From: Adiantum capillus-veneris
Taxonomy: Eukaryota > Streptophyta > Polypodiopsida > Polypodiales > Pteridaceae
NCBI GenBank assembly: GCA_014529385.2
Contig: CM043954.1
Coordinates: 98,728,747-98,792,746, forward strand
Reading direction: 5' to 3'
Length of the DNA: 64,000 nt
In this document: one piece after another, positions 43,301 to 49,300 of the stretch
Layout of the letters: the number at the start of each line of letters is the position of its first letter
How positions within the stretch are numbered: the stretch's first letter is position 1
Made by a program: the position numbers and the translations under genes
Notes under the pieces: generated by a model
Seen by the model: only the letters and a program-made list of their open reading frames with translations
What the model was told of the DNA's origin: nothing
Databases searched by the model: none

Positions 43301-44083
43301 ACTTATTCTTGAAAGTGAGCTTGTTTAACCCCTTGTAATCCACACAAAAGCGCATAGTGTTATCTGTCTTTCGAGAAAGAAACACAGGCGCTCCCCATGG
43401 GGCATGCATACAGACATGAATATCTACCAAAACAAACCCATGCTTTGCAACATATACACCTCAGCAAGCTATCAGTATATCAAGAACCTCAGCAAGCCAT
43501 TGAATTATCAAGACAAACCATAAAGTTAAATCCAGGTCCATATTTAATCAGGCTGCAAACAATGAGCATCGATTGTTTGAGAATAAAGTTGAAAAAGCTA
43601 TTCAAAATTCTTAAATTGTTACTACAGATCCTCACCTTTTATTGTATCGCAATAATCACATCCACAAAGTATACACACATCAACAAATTGATCCATTGAA
43701 AGATCCAGATGATCTAGAGCCTGTTTCAAAATGGAGAGACATAACTGCCAATGTCATTGAAAACAGTGAGAGGAGATGAAACTAAATGAAAAATATAATT
43801 TTTACCATTGAAAGATCAAGTTCTAAGACTGACAAGTTGCGAGATGCAGGAGTCAGCAGATACCGCAGCAACTTGGGTGACCCAAATGTAAGAGCATCCA
43901 TATCCTCTGACGAAACTGCATATACCTACAGCATTCAAATGCAGCCCCAAATGATATTATGCCAATGTCTGTATGTGTAATGGTTTTTGGGCAGCTGGAA
44001 TTTGAAGTTAAAGAACGACGCCAAAAAACTACCTTTCCTAATTTACATAATGCTGCACATTCTGCCTCTGCCTCACCAGGAGC
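14312..44083 (-). CDS. FEN1: Flap endonuclease 1 homologue, C-terminal 183 residues in seven exons, 5' exons not found
   Basis: Product: structure-specific 5' nuclease that removes 5' flaps during Okazaki-fragment maturation and long-patch repair in the nucleus. Minus-strand exons: 44,083-44,033; 43,925-43,806; 43,720-43,636; 14,840-14,759; 14,675-14,561; 14,490-14,434; 14,353-14,312. All introns are GT..AG, every junction keeps frame, and the 552 nt have no internal stop. The XPG-I segment begins [13 protein letters not shown] (two catalytic Glu), followed by [12 protein letters not shown] (two catalytic Asp), then [18 protein letters not shown] (metal-binding Asp and helix-hairpin-helix), then [11 protein letters not shown] and FLVDQN-FN--RV. 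From the catalytic Glu block to the end, length agrees with FEN1. It stops at DKSL before the usual QGRLxxFF PCNA motif. The N-terminal nuclease half must lie upstream of 44,083 and was not seen. One intron is 28,795 bp. Working gene or recently dead copy: undecided. Confidence 0.85.
14434..14490 (-). other. FEN1: FEN1 exon (19 codons)
   Basis: Reads [19 protein letters not shown], bounded by TGTGCTAG acceptor and GTATGATT donor, phase 0 on both sides. Matches the FEN1 block G-L--FLV-ENGFN--RV-K. Confidence 0.85.
14561..14675 (-). other. FEN1: FEN1 exon (38 codons plus one base)
   Basis: Starts G-TAT after the acceptor GGTGGTCAG and ends GATGAACAG before GTGATAG. Contains [20 protein letters not shown] and VTVPEDQ, a well-conserved FEN1 region. 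Confidence 0.9.
14759..14840 (-). other. FEN1: FEN1 exon carrying the helix-hairpin-helix end
   Basis: Reads [15 protein letters not shown] and ESINKD, after acceptor TTTGTGCAG. It is the downstream partner of the 28.8-kb intron; the split Gly codon is completed from G at 43,636 plus GG at 14,840-14,839. Confidence 0.88.
14841..15730. other. FEN1 intron, acceptor-proximal unassigned sequence
   Basis: No element or exon was recognised. Short open frames on both strands lack motifs. Probably original intron sequence next to the 3' splice site. Confidence 0.45.
15740..16279 (+). mobile_element. LINE fragment L1 (ORF2 C-terminal region, subfamily of the 22.4-25.3 kb copy)
   Basis: Reads [39 protein letters not shown] and, after a frameshift, a zinc-finger-like and basic tail, parallel to the copy at 24,360-24,960. 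The PIP-box position reads SAQIIDFF (16,056-16,079), with the first Gln lost. It is truncated at both ends; the right end stops at the CT tract at 16,280, inside the coding tail. Confidence 0.7.
16280..16322. repeat. Compound tract (CT)n C(18) at the 5' end of LINE copy A
   Basis: About 25 bases of CT repeats followed by 18 C, directly before the 5' UTR of LINE A. Confidence 0.95.
16340..16575 (+). promoter_or_regulatory. LINE 5' UTR with about eight AGGGTTT(C) repeats
   Basis: TTTAGGGTTTC, TTCAGGGTTTC, TTAAGGGTTTC, TTCAGGGTTTT, TTTAGGGTTTC, TTAAAGTTTC, TCAAGGGTTTC and TTAGAGTTTC occur at spacings of roughly 18-35 bp, separated by CTGTTTTT spacers. The core equals the plant telo-box (AAACCCTA, reverse complement), a known promoter-proximal element of plant housekeeping genes. 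A promoter role here is inferred from position only. Confidence 0.5.
16626..17500 (+). pseudogene. LINE copy A ORF1: coiled coil plus L1-ORF1-like nucleic-acid binding domain
   Basis: From [10 protein letters not shown] the protein has a heptad-rich, highly charged coiled coil (about residues 20-110, [20 protein letters not shown] and similar), then [11 protein letters not shown], a hydrophobic [14 protein letters not shown] segment, and [20 protein letters not shown] ... [17 protein letters not shown]. The order coiled coil - RRM-like beta strand - C-terminal domain recalls L1 ORF1p, the RNA chaperone of LINEs. No CCHC knuckle is seen. A stop at 17,019 and a frameshift near 17,230 break it. 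The shift partner at 17,240-17,500 carries the C-terminal part. Confidence 0.65.
17531..19749 (+). pseudogene. LINE copy A ORF2 (endonuclease, deleted RT, zinc finger, PIP-box)
   Basis: Starts [15 protein letters not shown], a typical APE endonuclease N-terminus, with [10 protein letters not shown] and GDFNAR further on (about 17,970-18,000). Frameshifts occur near 17,890, 18,240 and 18,715. The RT fingers read [13 protein letters not shown] and [13 protein letters not shown], then the palm is deleted at about 19,121. The C-terminal frame 19,187-19,749 has the finger [18 protein letters not shown] (C-x2-C-x8-H-x4-C) and PIP-box QRWITDFF (19,601-19,624). Not functional. Confidence 0.8.
19924..19938 (+). 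other. 3' UTR hairpin of LINE copy A
   Basis: AGGTCA-TTT-TGGCCT forms a 6-bp stem with one U-G pair and a 3-nt loop, followed by GAAGACGTTAATATAACATT and the 3' end. Confidence 0.6.
20167..20280 (+). repeat. Three tandem copies of a 39-bp unit
   Basis: GGTACTGCCATAAGTTGG plus CCCTGTGCTTTGCCCGTGGGC starts at 20,184, 20,223 and 20,262, with a partial unit before. It lies 5' of an ORF1-like frame and may be a 5' UTR repeat of that element. Confidence 0.9.
20404..20893 (+). pseudogene. ORF1-like basic coiled-coil protein of an ORF1-only LINE relative
   Basis: A frame starting [20 protein letters not shown] (or at the internal [10 protein letters not shown]) carries [20 protein letters not shown], a clear coiled coil. 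After a shift near 20,585 it continues in the frame [20 protein letters not shown] ... [21 protein letters not shown] to a stop at 20,893. No endonuclease, RT or other domain follows. About 170 bp downstream comes a LINE-type 3' end with hairpin and CT tract. No sequence identity with ORF1 of copies A or D is obvious, so the relationship rests on position, coiled-coil character and the shared 3' end. Confidence 0.5.
21061..21074 (+). other. 3' hairpin of the ORF1-only element
   Basis: GGTCA-TATC-TGACC, a perfect 5-bp stem with 4-nt loop, at the same place relative to the CT tract as the LINE hairpins. Confidence 0.6.
21102..22289 (+). mobile_element. 5'-truncated LINE copy B, CT tract on both sides
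   Basis: Begins immediately after (CT)n at 21,090-21,101 in the post-RT region ([20 protein letters not shown]) and reads nearly uninterrupted to the zinc finger [18 protein letters not shown] and [10 protein letters not shown] small frameshift near 21,900 moves the PIP-box QRQITNFF (21,917-21,940) out of the main frame. The 3' UTR has the hairpin at 22,244-22,258 (one stem base changed) and ends at 22,289, followed by (CT)n. It closely resembles copy A in its C-terminal half, so the two are recent relatives. Confidence 0.88.
22290..22355. repeat. Compound tract (CT)n C(35) between LINE copies B and C
   Basis: About 15 CT units then 35 C. It joins the 3' end of copy B to the 5' end of copy C. 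Confidence 0.95.
22356..25262 (+). mobile_element. LINE copy C (second subfamily), 5'-truncated, with near-intact RT
   Basis: Starts between endonuclease and RT ([19 protein letters not shown] parallels copy D at 47,388). The RT frame 22,912-23,889 is open for 325 codons: [57 protein letters not shown] at 23,482-23,493, [10 protein letters not shown] stop at 23,887 and two frame changes separate it from the C-terminal frame (24,407-25,174) with finger [18 protein letters not shown] and PIP-box QSQLTEFF (24,740-24,763). The 3' UTR hairpin AGGCCGAGTTCGGCCT (25,216-25,231) differs from the other subfamily but keeps the pairing. Ends in TTTCTTTCTCTATCTCTC. Confidence 0.88.
25216..25231 (+). other. 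3' UTR hairpin of LINE copy C
   Basis: AGGCCG-AGTT-CGGCCT, a perfect palindrome-like stem replacing the AGGTCA/TGGCCT stem of the other subfamily. Confidence 0.7.
25283..26741 (+). mobile_element. 5'-truncated LINE copy E, joined to copy C through a CT-rich stretch
   Basis: Begins in the late RT region ([20 protein letters not shown]) right after the CTTTCTCTATCTCTCGC tail of copy C. Frames at 25,628-26,056 carry the C-terminal domain with finger [18 protein letters not shown] (His replaced by Asp). The PIP-box QRQVTDYF lies at 26,193-26,216, and a basic [17 protein letters not shown] stretch follows. The 3' UTR hairpin is at 26,682-26,696, and the end abuts (CT)n at 26,731-26,742. Confidence 0.85.
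26745..27300 (+). other. Unassigned, weakly coding-like stretch
   Basis: A plus-strand frame at 26,921-27,196 ([20 protein letters not shown]..., 91 codons) and another at 27,197-27,382 look compositionally coding but match nothing recognised. The region lies between LINE E and the truncated end of gypsy B. It may be part of another retroelement. Confidence 0.3.
27300..27598 (-). pseudogene. Gypsy element B, post-protease fragment (left of inserted element A)
   Basis: The minus strand reads [18 protein letters not shown] and [20 protein letters not shown], parallel to element A at 31,000-31,180. It is the continuation of the B fragment at 37,950-38,200, separated by the insertion of A. B is cut off at about 27,300. 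Confidence 0.8.
27599..28166 (+). repeat. 5' LTR of gypsy A
   Basis: 568 bp, TGTAGCAGGG ... GCACTACA; pairs with 37,387-37,949. Confidence 0.92.
28181..28199 (+). other. Primer-binding-site-like motif of gypsy A
   Basis: TGGCACGCCTGGTGGGACC begins 14 nt after the 5' LTR. The same motif (TGGCACGCCCGGTAGGACC) lies at the equivalent place in element B. TGG at its start fits a tRNA CCA end; the tRNA was not identified. Confidence 0.55.
28290..28490 (+). repeat. Leader repeats (CTGGTCTAGTCC type) of gypsy A
   Basis: Irregular tandem copies of CTGGTCTAGTCCTYCCTCG occupy the untranslated leader. A degenerate CTAGACCA equivalent is seen in the leader of element B (39,600-39,690). Confidence 0.65.
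28740..30123 (+). pseudogene. Gypsy A gag with paired zinc knuckles
   Basis: Capsid region reads [40 protein letters not shown] and [20 protein letters not shown], a normal plant gypsy gag. A frameshift near 29,040-29,060 splits it. A coiled-coil stretch precedes two CCHC knuckles, [14 protein letters not shown] and [14 protein letters not shown] (29,550-29,645). A second set follows in another frame at 29,950-30,055: [14 protein letters not shown] and a partial one whose first Cys is Tyr. The stretch in between is Ser/Pro-rich. Confidence 0.85.
30590..31618 (+). pseudogene. Gypsy A aspartic protease and linker
   Basis: The open frame of 342 codons begins with a retropepsin fold: [13 protein letters not shown] (active-site D-x-G variant with Gly in place of Ser), [16 protein letters not shown] and [21 protein letters not shown] 200-residue Pro/Ser-rich linker leads towards RT. 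The DGGSG active site is typical of some plant gypsy groups. The frame itself is intact. Confidence 0.85.
31690..32430 (+). pseudogene. Gypsy A reverse transcriptase
   Basis: Motifs in order: [60 protein letters not shown], then an in-frame stop at 32,125 where Asp-Glu/Lys would be expected, [20 protein letters not shown], and FMDDF (catalytic DD). A frameshift near 32,310 follows. Inactive because of the stop and shift. Confidence 0.88.
32412..33270 (+). pseudogene. Gypsy A RT thumb and RNase H
   Basis: Frame 32,412-32,918 reads [60 protein letters not shown] and [10 protein letters not shown]; Asp, Glu and Asp of RNase H are recognisable. A stop near 32,917 is followed by the C-terminal part in shifted frames. 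Confidence 0.85.
33280..34427 (+). pseudogene. Gypsy A integrase
   Basis: HHCC region: [11 protein letters not shown] and, after a stop at 33,470, CDLCQCC. Core: [22 protein letters not shown] and NGQAESTNK give D, D and E. The C-terminal part reads [20 protein letters not shown] and [10 protein letters not shown], ending CYYPSE at 34,424. Two frame changes and stops are present. No chromodomain follows. Confidence 0.88.
35040..35345 (+). repeat. C-rich pyrimidine minisatellite in gypsy A 3' region
   Basis: Irregular units of CCCCTCTCTCCCAACTCG repeat for about 300 bp between integrase and the extra ORF, giving a strongly strand-asymmetric pyrimidine tract. Confidence 0.85.
35640..37385 (+). 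pseudogene. Extra ORF of gypsy A between integrase and 3' LTR
   Basis: Consecutive frames encode an acidic Ser/Glu-rich N-terminus with a KKPGKRKRN basic patch, then a globular part ([46 protein letters not shown]), a basic [11 protein letters not shown] patch, a Pro/Ser/Thr-rich stretch and a C-terminal coiled coil ([20 protein letters not shown]). Stops at 36,021, 36,317 and 37,169 break it. The globular part and coiled coil recur in element C on the minus strand (63,550-63,250 and 62,690-62,500). No domain name can be assigned; it is neither gag nor pol. Env-like and plant-mobile-domain-like identities were considered without support. Confidence 0.6.
37387..37949 (+). repeat. 3' LTR of gypsy A
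   Basis: 563 bp, TTTAGCAGGG (terminal TG mutated to TT) ... GGGCTACA, matching 27,599-28,166. Confidence 0.92.
37950..39762 (-). pseudogene. Gypsy element B gag-protease fragment (right of inserted element A)
   Basis: Minus strand from the primer-like motif (39,762-39,744) down: gag region 39,522-39,094 with [19 protein letters not shown], then further gag fragments to 38,136, then protease [14 protein letters not shown] and [14 protein letters not shown] ending at the A insertion. Homologous throughout to element A but clearly diverged and full of shifts. B is the older, host element. Confidence 0.82.
39777..40363 (-). repeat. Probable 5' LTR of gypsy B (boundary uncertain)
   Basis: Minus strand ends ..CTCGTGCTACA at 39,777, just before the primer-like motif. 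The inner half resembles the LTR of A (CCCCATTGTACC..., GAGTGAGAT, GAGGAGCACCCAC). The proposed outer end TGTAGCCAGCC at 40,363 gives 587 bp, close to A. A TATAAAAGGGAGGC box lies at about 40,345-40,332. Where B ends and chromovirus E's LTR begins is not resolved. Confidence 0.55.
40782..41766 (-). pseudogene. Chromovirus E integrase
   Basis: HHCC finger ([24 protein letters not shown]), core [12 protein letters not shown] where the first catalytic Asp is Asn, [11 protein letters not shown], and [14 protein letters not shown] with the second Asp. After a shift, [20 protein letters not shown] and [12 protein letters not shown] give the C-terminal domain. Inactive as it stands. Confidence 0.85.
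41882..42189 (+). mobile_element. Short tRNA-like retroposon (SINE-like) with inverted termini
   Basis: A 308-bp insertion in chromovirus E flanked by an imperfect 15-bp direct repeat, CCTTCGGAGAGTGAT (41,867-41,881) and CCTTCGGAGAGAGAT (42,190-42,204), typical of LINE-driven insertion. Inside are pol III promoter-like boxes: A box TAGTGTAGTGG (42,022-42,032) and B box TGTTCGAGATG (42,064-42,074), at tRNA spacing. Unusually, TTAAATATCGGCTAG (41,890-41,904) and its exact reverse complement (42,169-42,183) bracket the body. The tRNA-like part is central rather than at the 5' end. A MITE with TTAA ends is the alternative reading. Confidence 0.6.
42200..42722 (-). pseudogene. Chromovirus E RNase H
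   Basis: [62 protein letters not shown] and [14 protein letters not shown] follow the RNase H order in two frames. Directly downstream the coding sequence is broken by a 308-bp insertion (41,882-42,189). Confidence 0.85.
42957..43430 (-). pseudogene. Chromovirus E reverse transcriptase
   Basis: [50 protein letters not shown], then [20 protein letters not shown] and [10 protein letters not shown] stop near 43,228 splits the two frames. Catalytic DD is present. Confidence 0.88.
43636..43720 (-). other. FEN1: FEN1 exon with the CDYCD metal-binding motif
   Basis: Reads [20 protein letters not shown] then CDYCDTIK plus one base; acceptor TTGAAACAG, donor GTGAGGATC. Aligns without gaps to FEN1. 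Confidence 0.9.
43806..43925 (-). other. FEN1: FEN1 exon with the EDMDALTFG motif
   Basis: Forty codons starting [20 protein letters not shown]; acceptor GAATGCTGTAG, donor GTAAAAATT. The two Asp residues match the FEN1 metal ligands. Confidence 0.9.
44033..44083 (-). other. FEN1: FEN1 exon with the EAEAEC motif (first exon found)
   Basis: Seventeen codons, [17 protein letters not shown], preceded by a good pyrimidine tract and CAG (GTTTTGTTTTCTCAG) and followed by GTAGTTTT. A phase-0 acceptor means a further upstream exon is required. Confidence 0.9.
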
Positions 44084-44165
44084 CTGAGAAAACAAAACTT
44101 GCAATTCAGCAATCATAACACAGGAATGAAGTAAGGACCTTTTAAGATTATGAGAAGATGAAATG

Positions 44166-44540
44166 CATTGGTTTATCGATTTAATTGTGGACTCGCATCT
44201 CCCGTATTTGAATGCATCTTTCGTTAAGGGCAGCACACATGGGACTTCTACACAGCCCTATCAGCTCATAGGTAGCTCCTACTTGGAACAAAATCAGGAG
44301 ACAAAAGAGAAAAGCACACATAAAATGGACGATGGAAATTGTTCGACAAAGAAGAACTAGGTTTATCAATTTAATTGTGGCTCTCATCTCCTGTATTTGA
44401 TGCATCTTTCATTAACACTTGGGACTTCTACACAGCCCTATCAGCTCATTATTAGCTACAACATAGAACAAAAGCAGGAGACAAAAGAGAGAGTACAGAT
44501 AAAATGGACAATGGAGAGTGTTTGACAAAGAAGAAGAACT
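44166..44540. repeat. Tandem duplication (about 190 bp units) upstream of the first FEN1 exon found
   Basis: TTTAATTGTGG..CTC..CATCTC, GGGACTTCTACACAGCCC, TATCAGCTCAT and GAGACAAAAGAG occur in the same order at 44,180-44,350 and 44,370-44,540. It lies in FEN1 intron sequence next to the 44,083 acceptor. No coding motif. Confidence 0.85.
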
Positions 44541-44652
44541 TGAATGATTTTAAATAAATTTTGACATACTACACTCATAATTTGATGAAAATCCATTCTA
44601 GTCATACCCAATTCCAAGTTCGGGGAAAAAACTCAAAGAAAATGATGGAAAG

Positions 44653-45058
44653 TGTTGCACGGCTACAATGTTACTTGCACAAGACAGGCGGTTACAATAA
44701 CGGTTGGTCTTGGATTCCCATTGGACGAACTCTCGCCTGGGCAGTGACACATGGCAGAGACATGAGTGGCACAGGTGGTAGTCTAGTGGACACCGTGGCC
44801 AGTTCACCACCACCACAGTTTGGAGATGACGTAGTTGGACTGTCAGGGATATTTTGCTAGCCGTAATTGGTTCTAGTCGTCGTATGCTTCATCTACTTTC
44901 TATGGTCTAGCTTCTTCAATCTGGTGTCTTGTGTCCAGCACCATACATCTGCACTCTCCCTGCACATTGGAGCCTCGACATCCCCATTGTACCTGTGAGT
45001 CCTAGGCTTGGAGCTGAGAGTACTGCCAGCCAGAGTTGTTCTGGTTCCATGAGTTCAT
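44653..45058 (+). repeat. Truncated LTR related to gypsy A/B/C
   Basis: TGTTGCACGGCTACAATGTTAC aligns with the LTR start of A, followed by TGGACGAACTCTC, GCAGTGACA, CACCACCAC and GAGCCTCGACA blocks. About 125 bp at the LTR 3' end are missing. No matching internal region adjoins, so it is a solo or deleted copy. Confidence 0.75.
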
Positions 45059-45179
45059 GTCACAAACGGGAGCGCGTAACCATATTAAATATACTCGGAT
45101 AAACAGATTTTATCACTTGATTCTGTAGCCAATTGATATAGAGAGAAACAGAGAGAAAGAGTCAGAAGCATAGTGACAA

Positions 45180-45330
45180 GGAATGGCCGTTTTCAGGTCT
45201 CCGTTCTCCGTTCCCCGTTCCCATTCCAAGTTCCCGTTCCAAATCCCCGTTCCATGTTTCAAACGTGAGTGTAACAGGGAATGGCATTTTGTTCCGCGTT
45301 CCCATTCCGGTTTCCCGTTCTTGGTAACTA
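45180..45330. repeat. Degenerate TTCCCGTTCC repeats
   Basis: About ten variants of CCCGTTCC/CCCATTCC in both halves of a 150-bp stretch. Simple-sequence-like; function not apparent. Confidence 0.6.
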
Positions 45331-45568
45331 TGGTTAGAAGATCGACTGGGACGATAAGATAGGCTGGTTGTTAAGAGTATTGGCATCTCAAGTGAACTGC
45401 CCAAAGTGATCCCATTATTTGTTTTGGCTTTTAGGTATTTATTTTACTTATTTGTCAAAGTCTGGATGGGGCAATAAACTGAGGTGGGTATATATGAGAT
45501 GCCCCCATTGTACATAGTATCAATTATTCATTGCCAAGGTTTAATGGTTAAGGAGACTCTCTTAATGA

Positions 45569-46350
45569 AGGCGCGCAATGGAAGAAGGAGAAAGAGGACT
45601 TGCACGCAGAGCTACAAGCATTTAAGGCGGATTCACAAGCACTTAGAGAAGAGGTCACAGCCCTCAAGCGAGAGCTTGCGGGTAGAGTAAGCAGTGGACT
45701 GGAAGAAGGGGAATTTCAGCCCTTGGTGATAGACGAGATCAAAGTCATCAAGGAGCAGGTACGGATGATCACAGAGGAGGAGAAACAGAAGGTGGTAAAG
45801 ACGTCTTCGTGGATGGATGTGATCACGAAGACGCAGAAGAAGGCGGATGAGGCCGAGAAATGGATAGAAGTCGCAAAGAAAGGGAAAGGGAAAGAAACCA
45901 CATCCGTCCCCACTCCTACAATCATCAACATGACTCTAGAAGAAGAGCAGCGAAGGAAAACTAGAGCCTTGCATATAAGAGTAACCGGTCTAAAAGACTG
46001 AGATGATGTGGAAGGGGAAGTCGAAGAACTTCATGATGGGTAGTGAGGCTACTCATACAAAGGCATGGAGGGTAGGGAAGAAGACACAAGGCAATGGGGA
46101 GACTTCAAAAGGGAGAGCTTTAATCATCCGTTCCCATCCATGGAGGCAAAGGACTTCTTGAAGAAGCGCCCTACACTAAAGAAAACGGGCATATTCCTTG
46201 GAGATGACCTCACTCTCACAGGTTGCGCATATGAGAGAGGTAATGCCAGAGATTCAAGCGGCAAGGGAGAAGGGAAAGACGGCCTTCTACAGAGATGGCC
46301 GGGTGGTGATTGTAGAGCGGCGCTCCACATGACGGTGCGAGACCTATGGG
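45569..46350 (+). pseudogene. LINE copy D ORF1 (partial)
   Basis: Coiled coil (ELQAFKADSQALREEVTALK), SWMDVITKTQKKADEAEKWI, RALHIRVTGLKD, then in another frame [20 protein letters not shown]. Homologous to ORF1 of copy A block by block. An in-frame stop at 45,999 and a shift near 46,060 disable it. Confidence 0.7.
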
Positions 46351-46363
46351 ACCACACTCAAAG

Positions 46364-49300
46364 TTGCCACCTGGAATTGTAATGGATCTATGCGCCTTGA
46401 TGTGGGTGCTTTTGAGGATAGTTTTACGGGAAGAGACATCGTCTTCTACTCTGAGACACATCAGGCCCCGAGGCAATCTATGCCTCACATTAGTGGATAT
46501 AGATGGGAGACAGCCTGTAGACAGGAGACACAATCAGAGCACAGAGGGTGGGGATCAGGAGGAGTGGCAGTGTTATTCAGGGAGGAGTTGCAGCCATTGA
46601 TACATATAGCCCGCAGGGATGAGCAAGCTAGGTACATGTGGGTGAGATTGAGAGCAGAGACAGGCAGATATCTTTACATTGCTATTTGCTACTTTCCCCC
46701 GAGTACGTCTGTTTATGCACCACCCAGAGGACAGTCCCCCTTCTCTATTCTGGATGATGACGTATGGGAGTTCTCTAGAGATGGTGACATCATCATTCTA
46801 GGGGATTTCAATGCTAGGACTGCCCATCATCAGACAGTATTTTATGATACTTCAGAGGAGATGCTGAGAGAGTTGGATGTTGCAGAGACAGGCCTATCCA
46901 GACTATCATAGGATGGAGAACACACTGAGTATGGACGACACTTGATAGACATGGGGACTGCACATGGATTGGCCATCTTGAATGGCCTACAGAGATTTCC
47001 CGTTGCAGGGGTTTTTACATGCTTTCCACATAGACATGGAGCCAGCACAGTGGATTATGTCATGGCACAGCCGAGCCTCATCTCTAGTATCCAGGACCTC
47101 AGGTTGGACCCAGACCTGTTGGTGTGGCAGTGGATCATGCTCTTGTGGCGCTGACCATTTCTTTTCAGTTTAGTGTAGCACACAGGCTACGGGCAGCAGT
47201 CCCTACTCGCTACACCTTAAGCGGGAGACGGACTCTGTATACATAGATGGGATCTACAGACGCCTATGCACAGAGGAGCCAAGGCGACCTCTGGAGGAGC
47301 TTACTACTATACTGACACAGACACTACATGATGCAGCAACAGAGGCATACCCACATACCCAGCCTGAGCAGAGACGCCGTTCGGGGAGCATGCCCCAGAA
47401 CAATTCGTATGATGAGGAATGCCGGGACACTAGAGCTAGACTTCAGAGGGAGGTGCTTTTGGGGGACATCACTCACAGGCAGTCCCAGATTGACTTACAA
47501 TGCCTAGTGCGGCGGAAGAAGAGGGCATTTTTGGCTCGCCTAGAGCAGGATCTATACCAGCTATTCTTGAGTCAGGACTCACGTGAGGCATGGAGGCTCT
47601 TTCATGAGCACACCCCCCCCTGCCATCACTTCTACAGAGGCCTGGGGCCAATATGCATCATCTCTGTACACAATTCCTGAGCAACCCCCCCTTCCCGACC
47701 CCCCCCGATCCATGCCCACACACATGTGCTTTTTTCACCACTAAGATGGTAAGGAAGGCCATTGATAGGATGAGGACTGGGAGAGCATATGATCATGATG
47801 GCTTAGTGGCTGAGCATTTCACGCATGCTAGAGATTTACTAGCAGAGCTTCTAGCAGTTATGTTTAACCGTGCCATGTGTGAGGGCTTGCCTGATACTCG
47901 GAGCCTATCTACTATTGTACCTATCTTCAAGTCGGGAGACCCTATGGAGCCTGGGAACTACCACACTATCATGATTGGACACACATTGGCACGGTTGTAC
48001 GCATCTATTCTTGAGCAGCAATTGAGTAGATAGGTAGAAAGGGAGGGGATACGCGCAGCCGGGCAGGCAGGTTTCAGGAGGGATTTTTCTACTCTTGACC
48101 ATATCTTGACACTTGGAGCCATCATTGAGTAGGGCAGATCGCGTTGGAGACGGATCTATTGTAGCTTTGTGGATTTCTACAAAGCATTTGACACAGTGCC
48201 CAGAGCTAGATTGATGCGCAGATTACAGCAGATGGGAGTACCCACAGAGCTCATTTGGGGGGTCATGGCATTATACAGGTCAGTAGTGGGGCATGTACGC
48301 ACCCCAGAGGGTCTATCCACACCGGTTTACTCCACTATTGGGGTGAAGCAGGGCTGCCAGCTCTCTCCTAGTCTATTTGGTATGTATGTAGATGAGGTTT
48401 CTGACTACATTGAGAGAGATGGTGATAGAGGTGCACAACTGGCAAGGACATGGATTCCCACTATTGTTATATGCCGATGATATTGTGTTGATCTCCGACT
48501 CTCCGGAGGGGATGCAACGTCACTTGGATGCTTTACATAGGTTTGCCCAGGAAAGTGGTTTGTCCGTCAACCTTGGTAAAACCAAGGTCATGGTATTTAA
48601 TACCACCCCACAGTGGATCAGGAGGTCAGGGCCCACCTTCACATACGGCCAGGAGAAGGTGGAGTATACAGATGCTTACAATTACCTTGGAGTGGTTTTT
48701 AGTGGGCCAGCATTTTCATTGAGGAGGGCAGCAGAGACTAGATTGACCAGAGCCCAGGCAGCATTGGGTAGATTGGAAAGGATGTGTTCACAGGTTCAGT
48801 TTCAGGAGCCTCGGACGAAGCTCTGGCTCTTTGACACTTTGGTGGCTTCTGCATTGCTTTATGGAGCTGAGATTTGGGGACCTTCACTGGATCATCACGG
48901 GAGGACAGGCCGCAATGATGGATGGGGGGATATGGAGAAGCCTCTGGTCTCTATGATCTTGGCGGCTCATTAGAGCCAAGGCTTCAGTACCACGTGCTAT
49001 TGTACGAGCAGAGATAGCTGCCCCCCCACTGGTGGTTGAGGCGCTCACCAAATCTGTCTCCTACATACACTGCATATGGGAACTTCCCAGAGACAGATAT
49101 CCACGCCTTGCACTTGAGTCCTCTCGACAGTTAGCCATGCAGGGAGATACAACATGCTGGTATGGGGAGATGACATCATGATTTCAGGCGCATGGGTTCA
49201 GCATAGACAGATTGCCTCCCTTCCAGTACTCACTGGATACGCCCTCTCTGACTCTTACACAGTCCGAGATCACCAGGCTCATTCGCCAAGACTTGATCCA

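Larger units (their letters stand above)
40441..43430 (-). mobile_element. Chromovirus E (Ty3/gypsy), 5'-truncated
   Basis: Minus strand: RT fragment (43,430-42,957), RNase H (42,722-42,200), integrase (41,766-40,782), chromodomain-like [11 protein letters not shown] (about 40,580-40,530), polypurine tract TAAGGGGGGAAG (40,455-40,442), then 3' LTR start TGTTATGTCCC at 40,441. It is cut off at about 43,430 in the RT fingers, about 200 bp from the FEN1 exon, so it lies just inside the giant intron. The 3' LTR is broken or overlaid by element B. Confidence 0.82.
14841..43635 (-). other. FEN1: FEN1 giant intron, 28,795 bp, filled with retrotransposons
   Basis: Donor G|GTGAGG at 43,635 and acceptor TGCAG at 14,841 flank exons that join in frame between DTIK and GIGPQK. 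Inside are at least six LINE copies, gypsy element A within B, and the truncated chromovirus E. Nearby FEN1 introns are only 70-107 bp (43,926-44,032; 43,721-43,805; 14,676-14,758; 14,491-14,560; 14,354-14,433), so growth was confined to this one intron in the visible part. Confidence 0.82.

Noticed and set aside
44084-44236. Minus-strand frame just upstream (ISSSHNLKR) as the preceding FEN1 exon
   Set aside because: Does not align with FEN1 without gaps, and the sequence before the CAG acceptor looks like ordinary intron; the previous exon remains unlocated.
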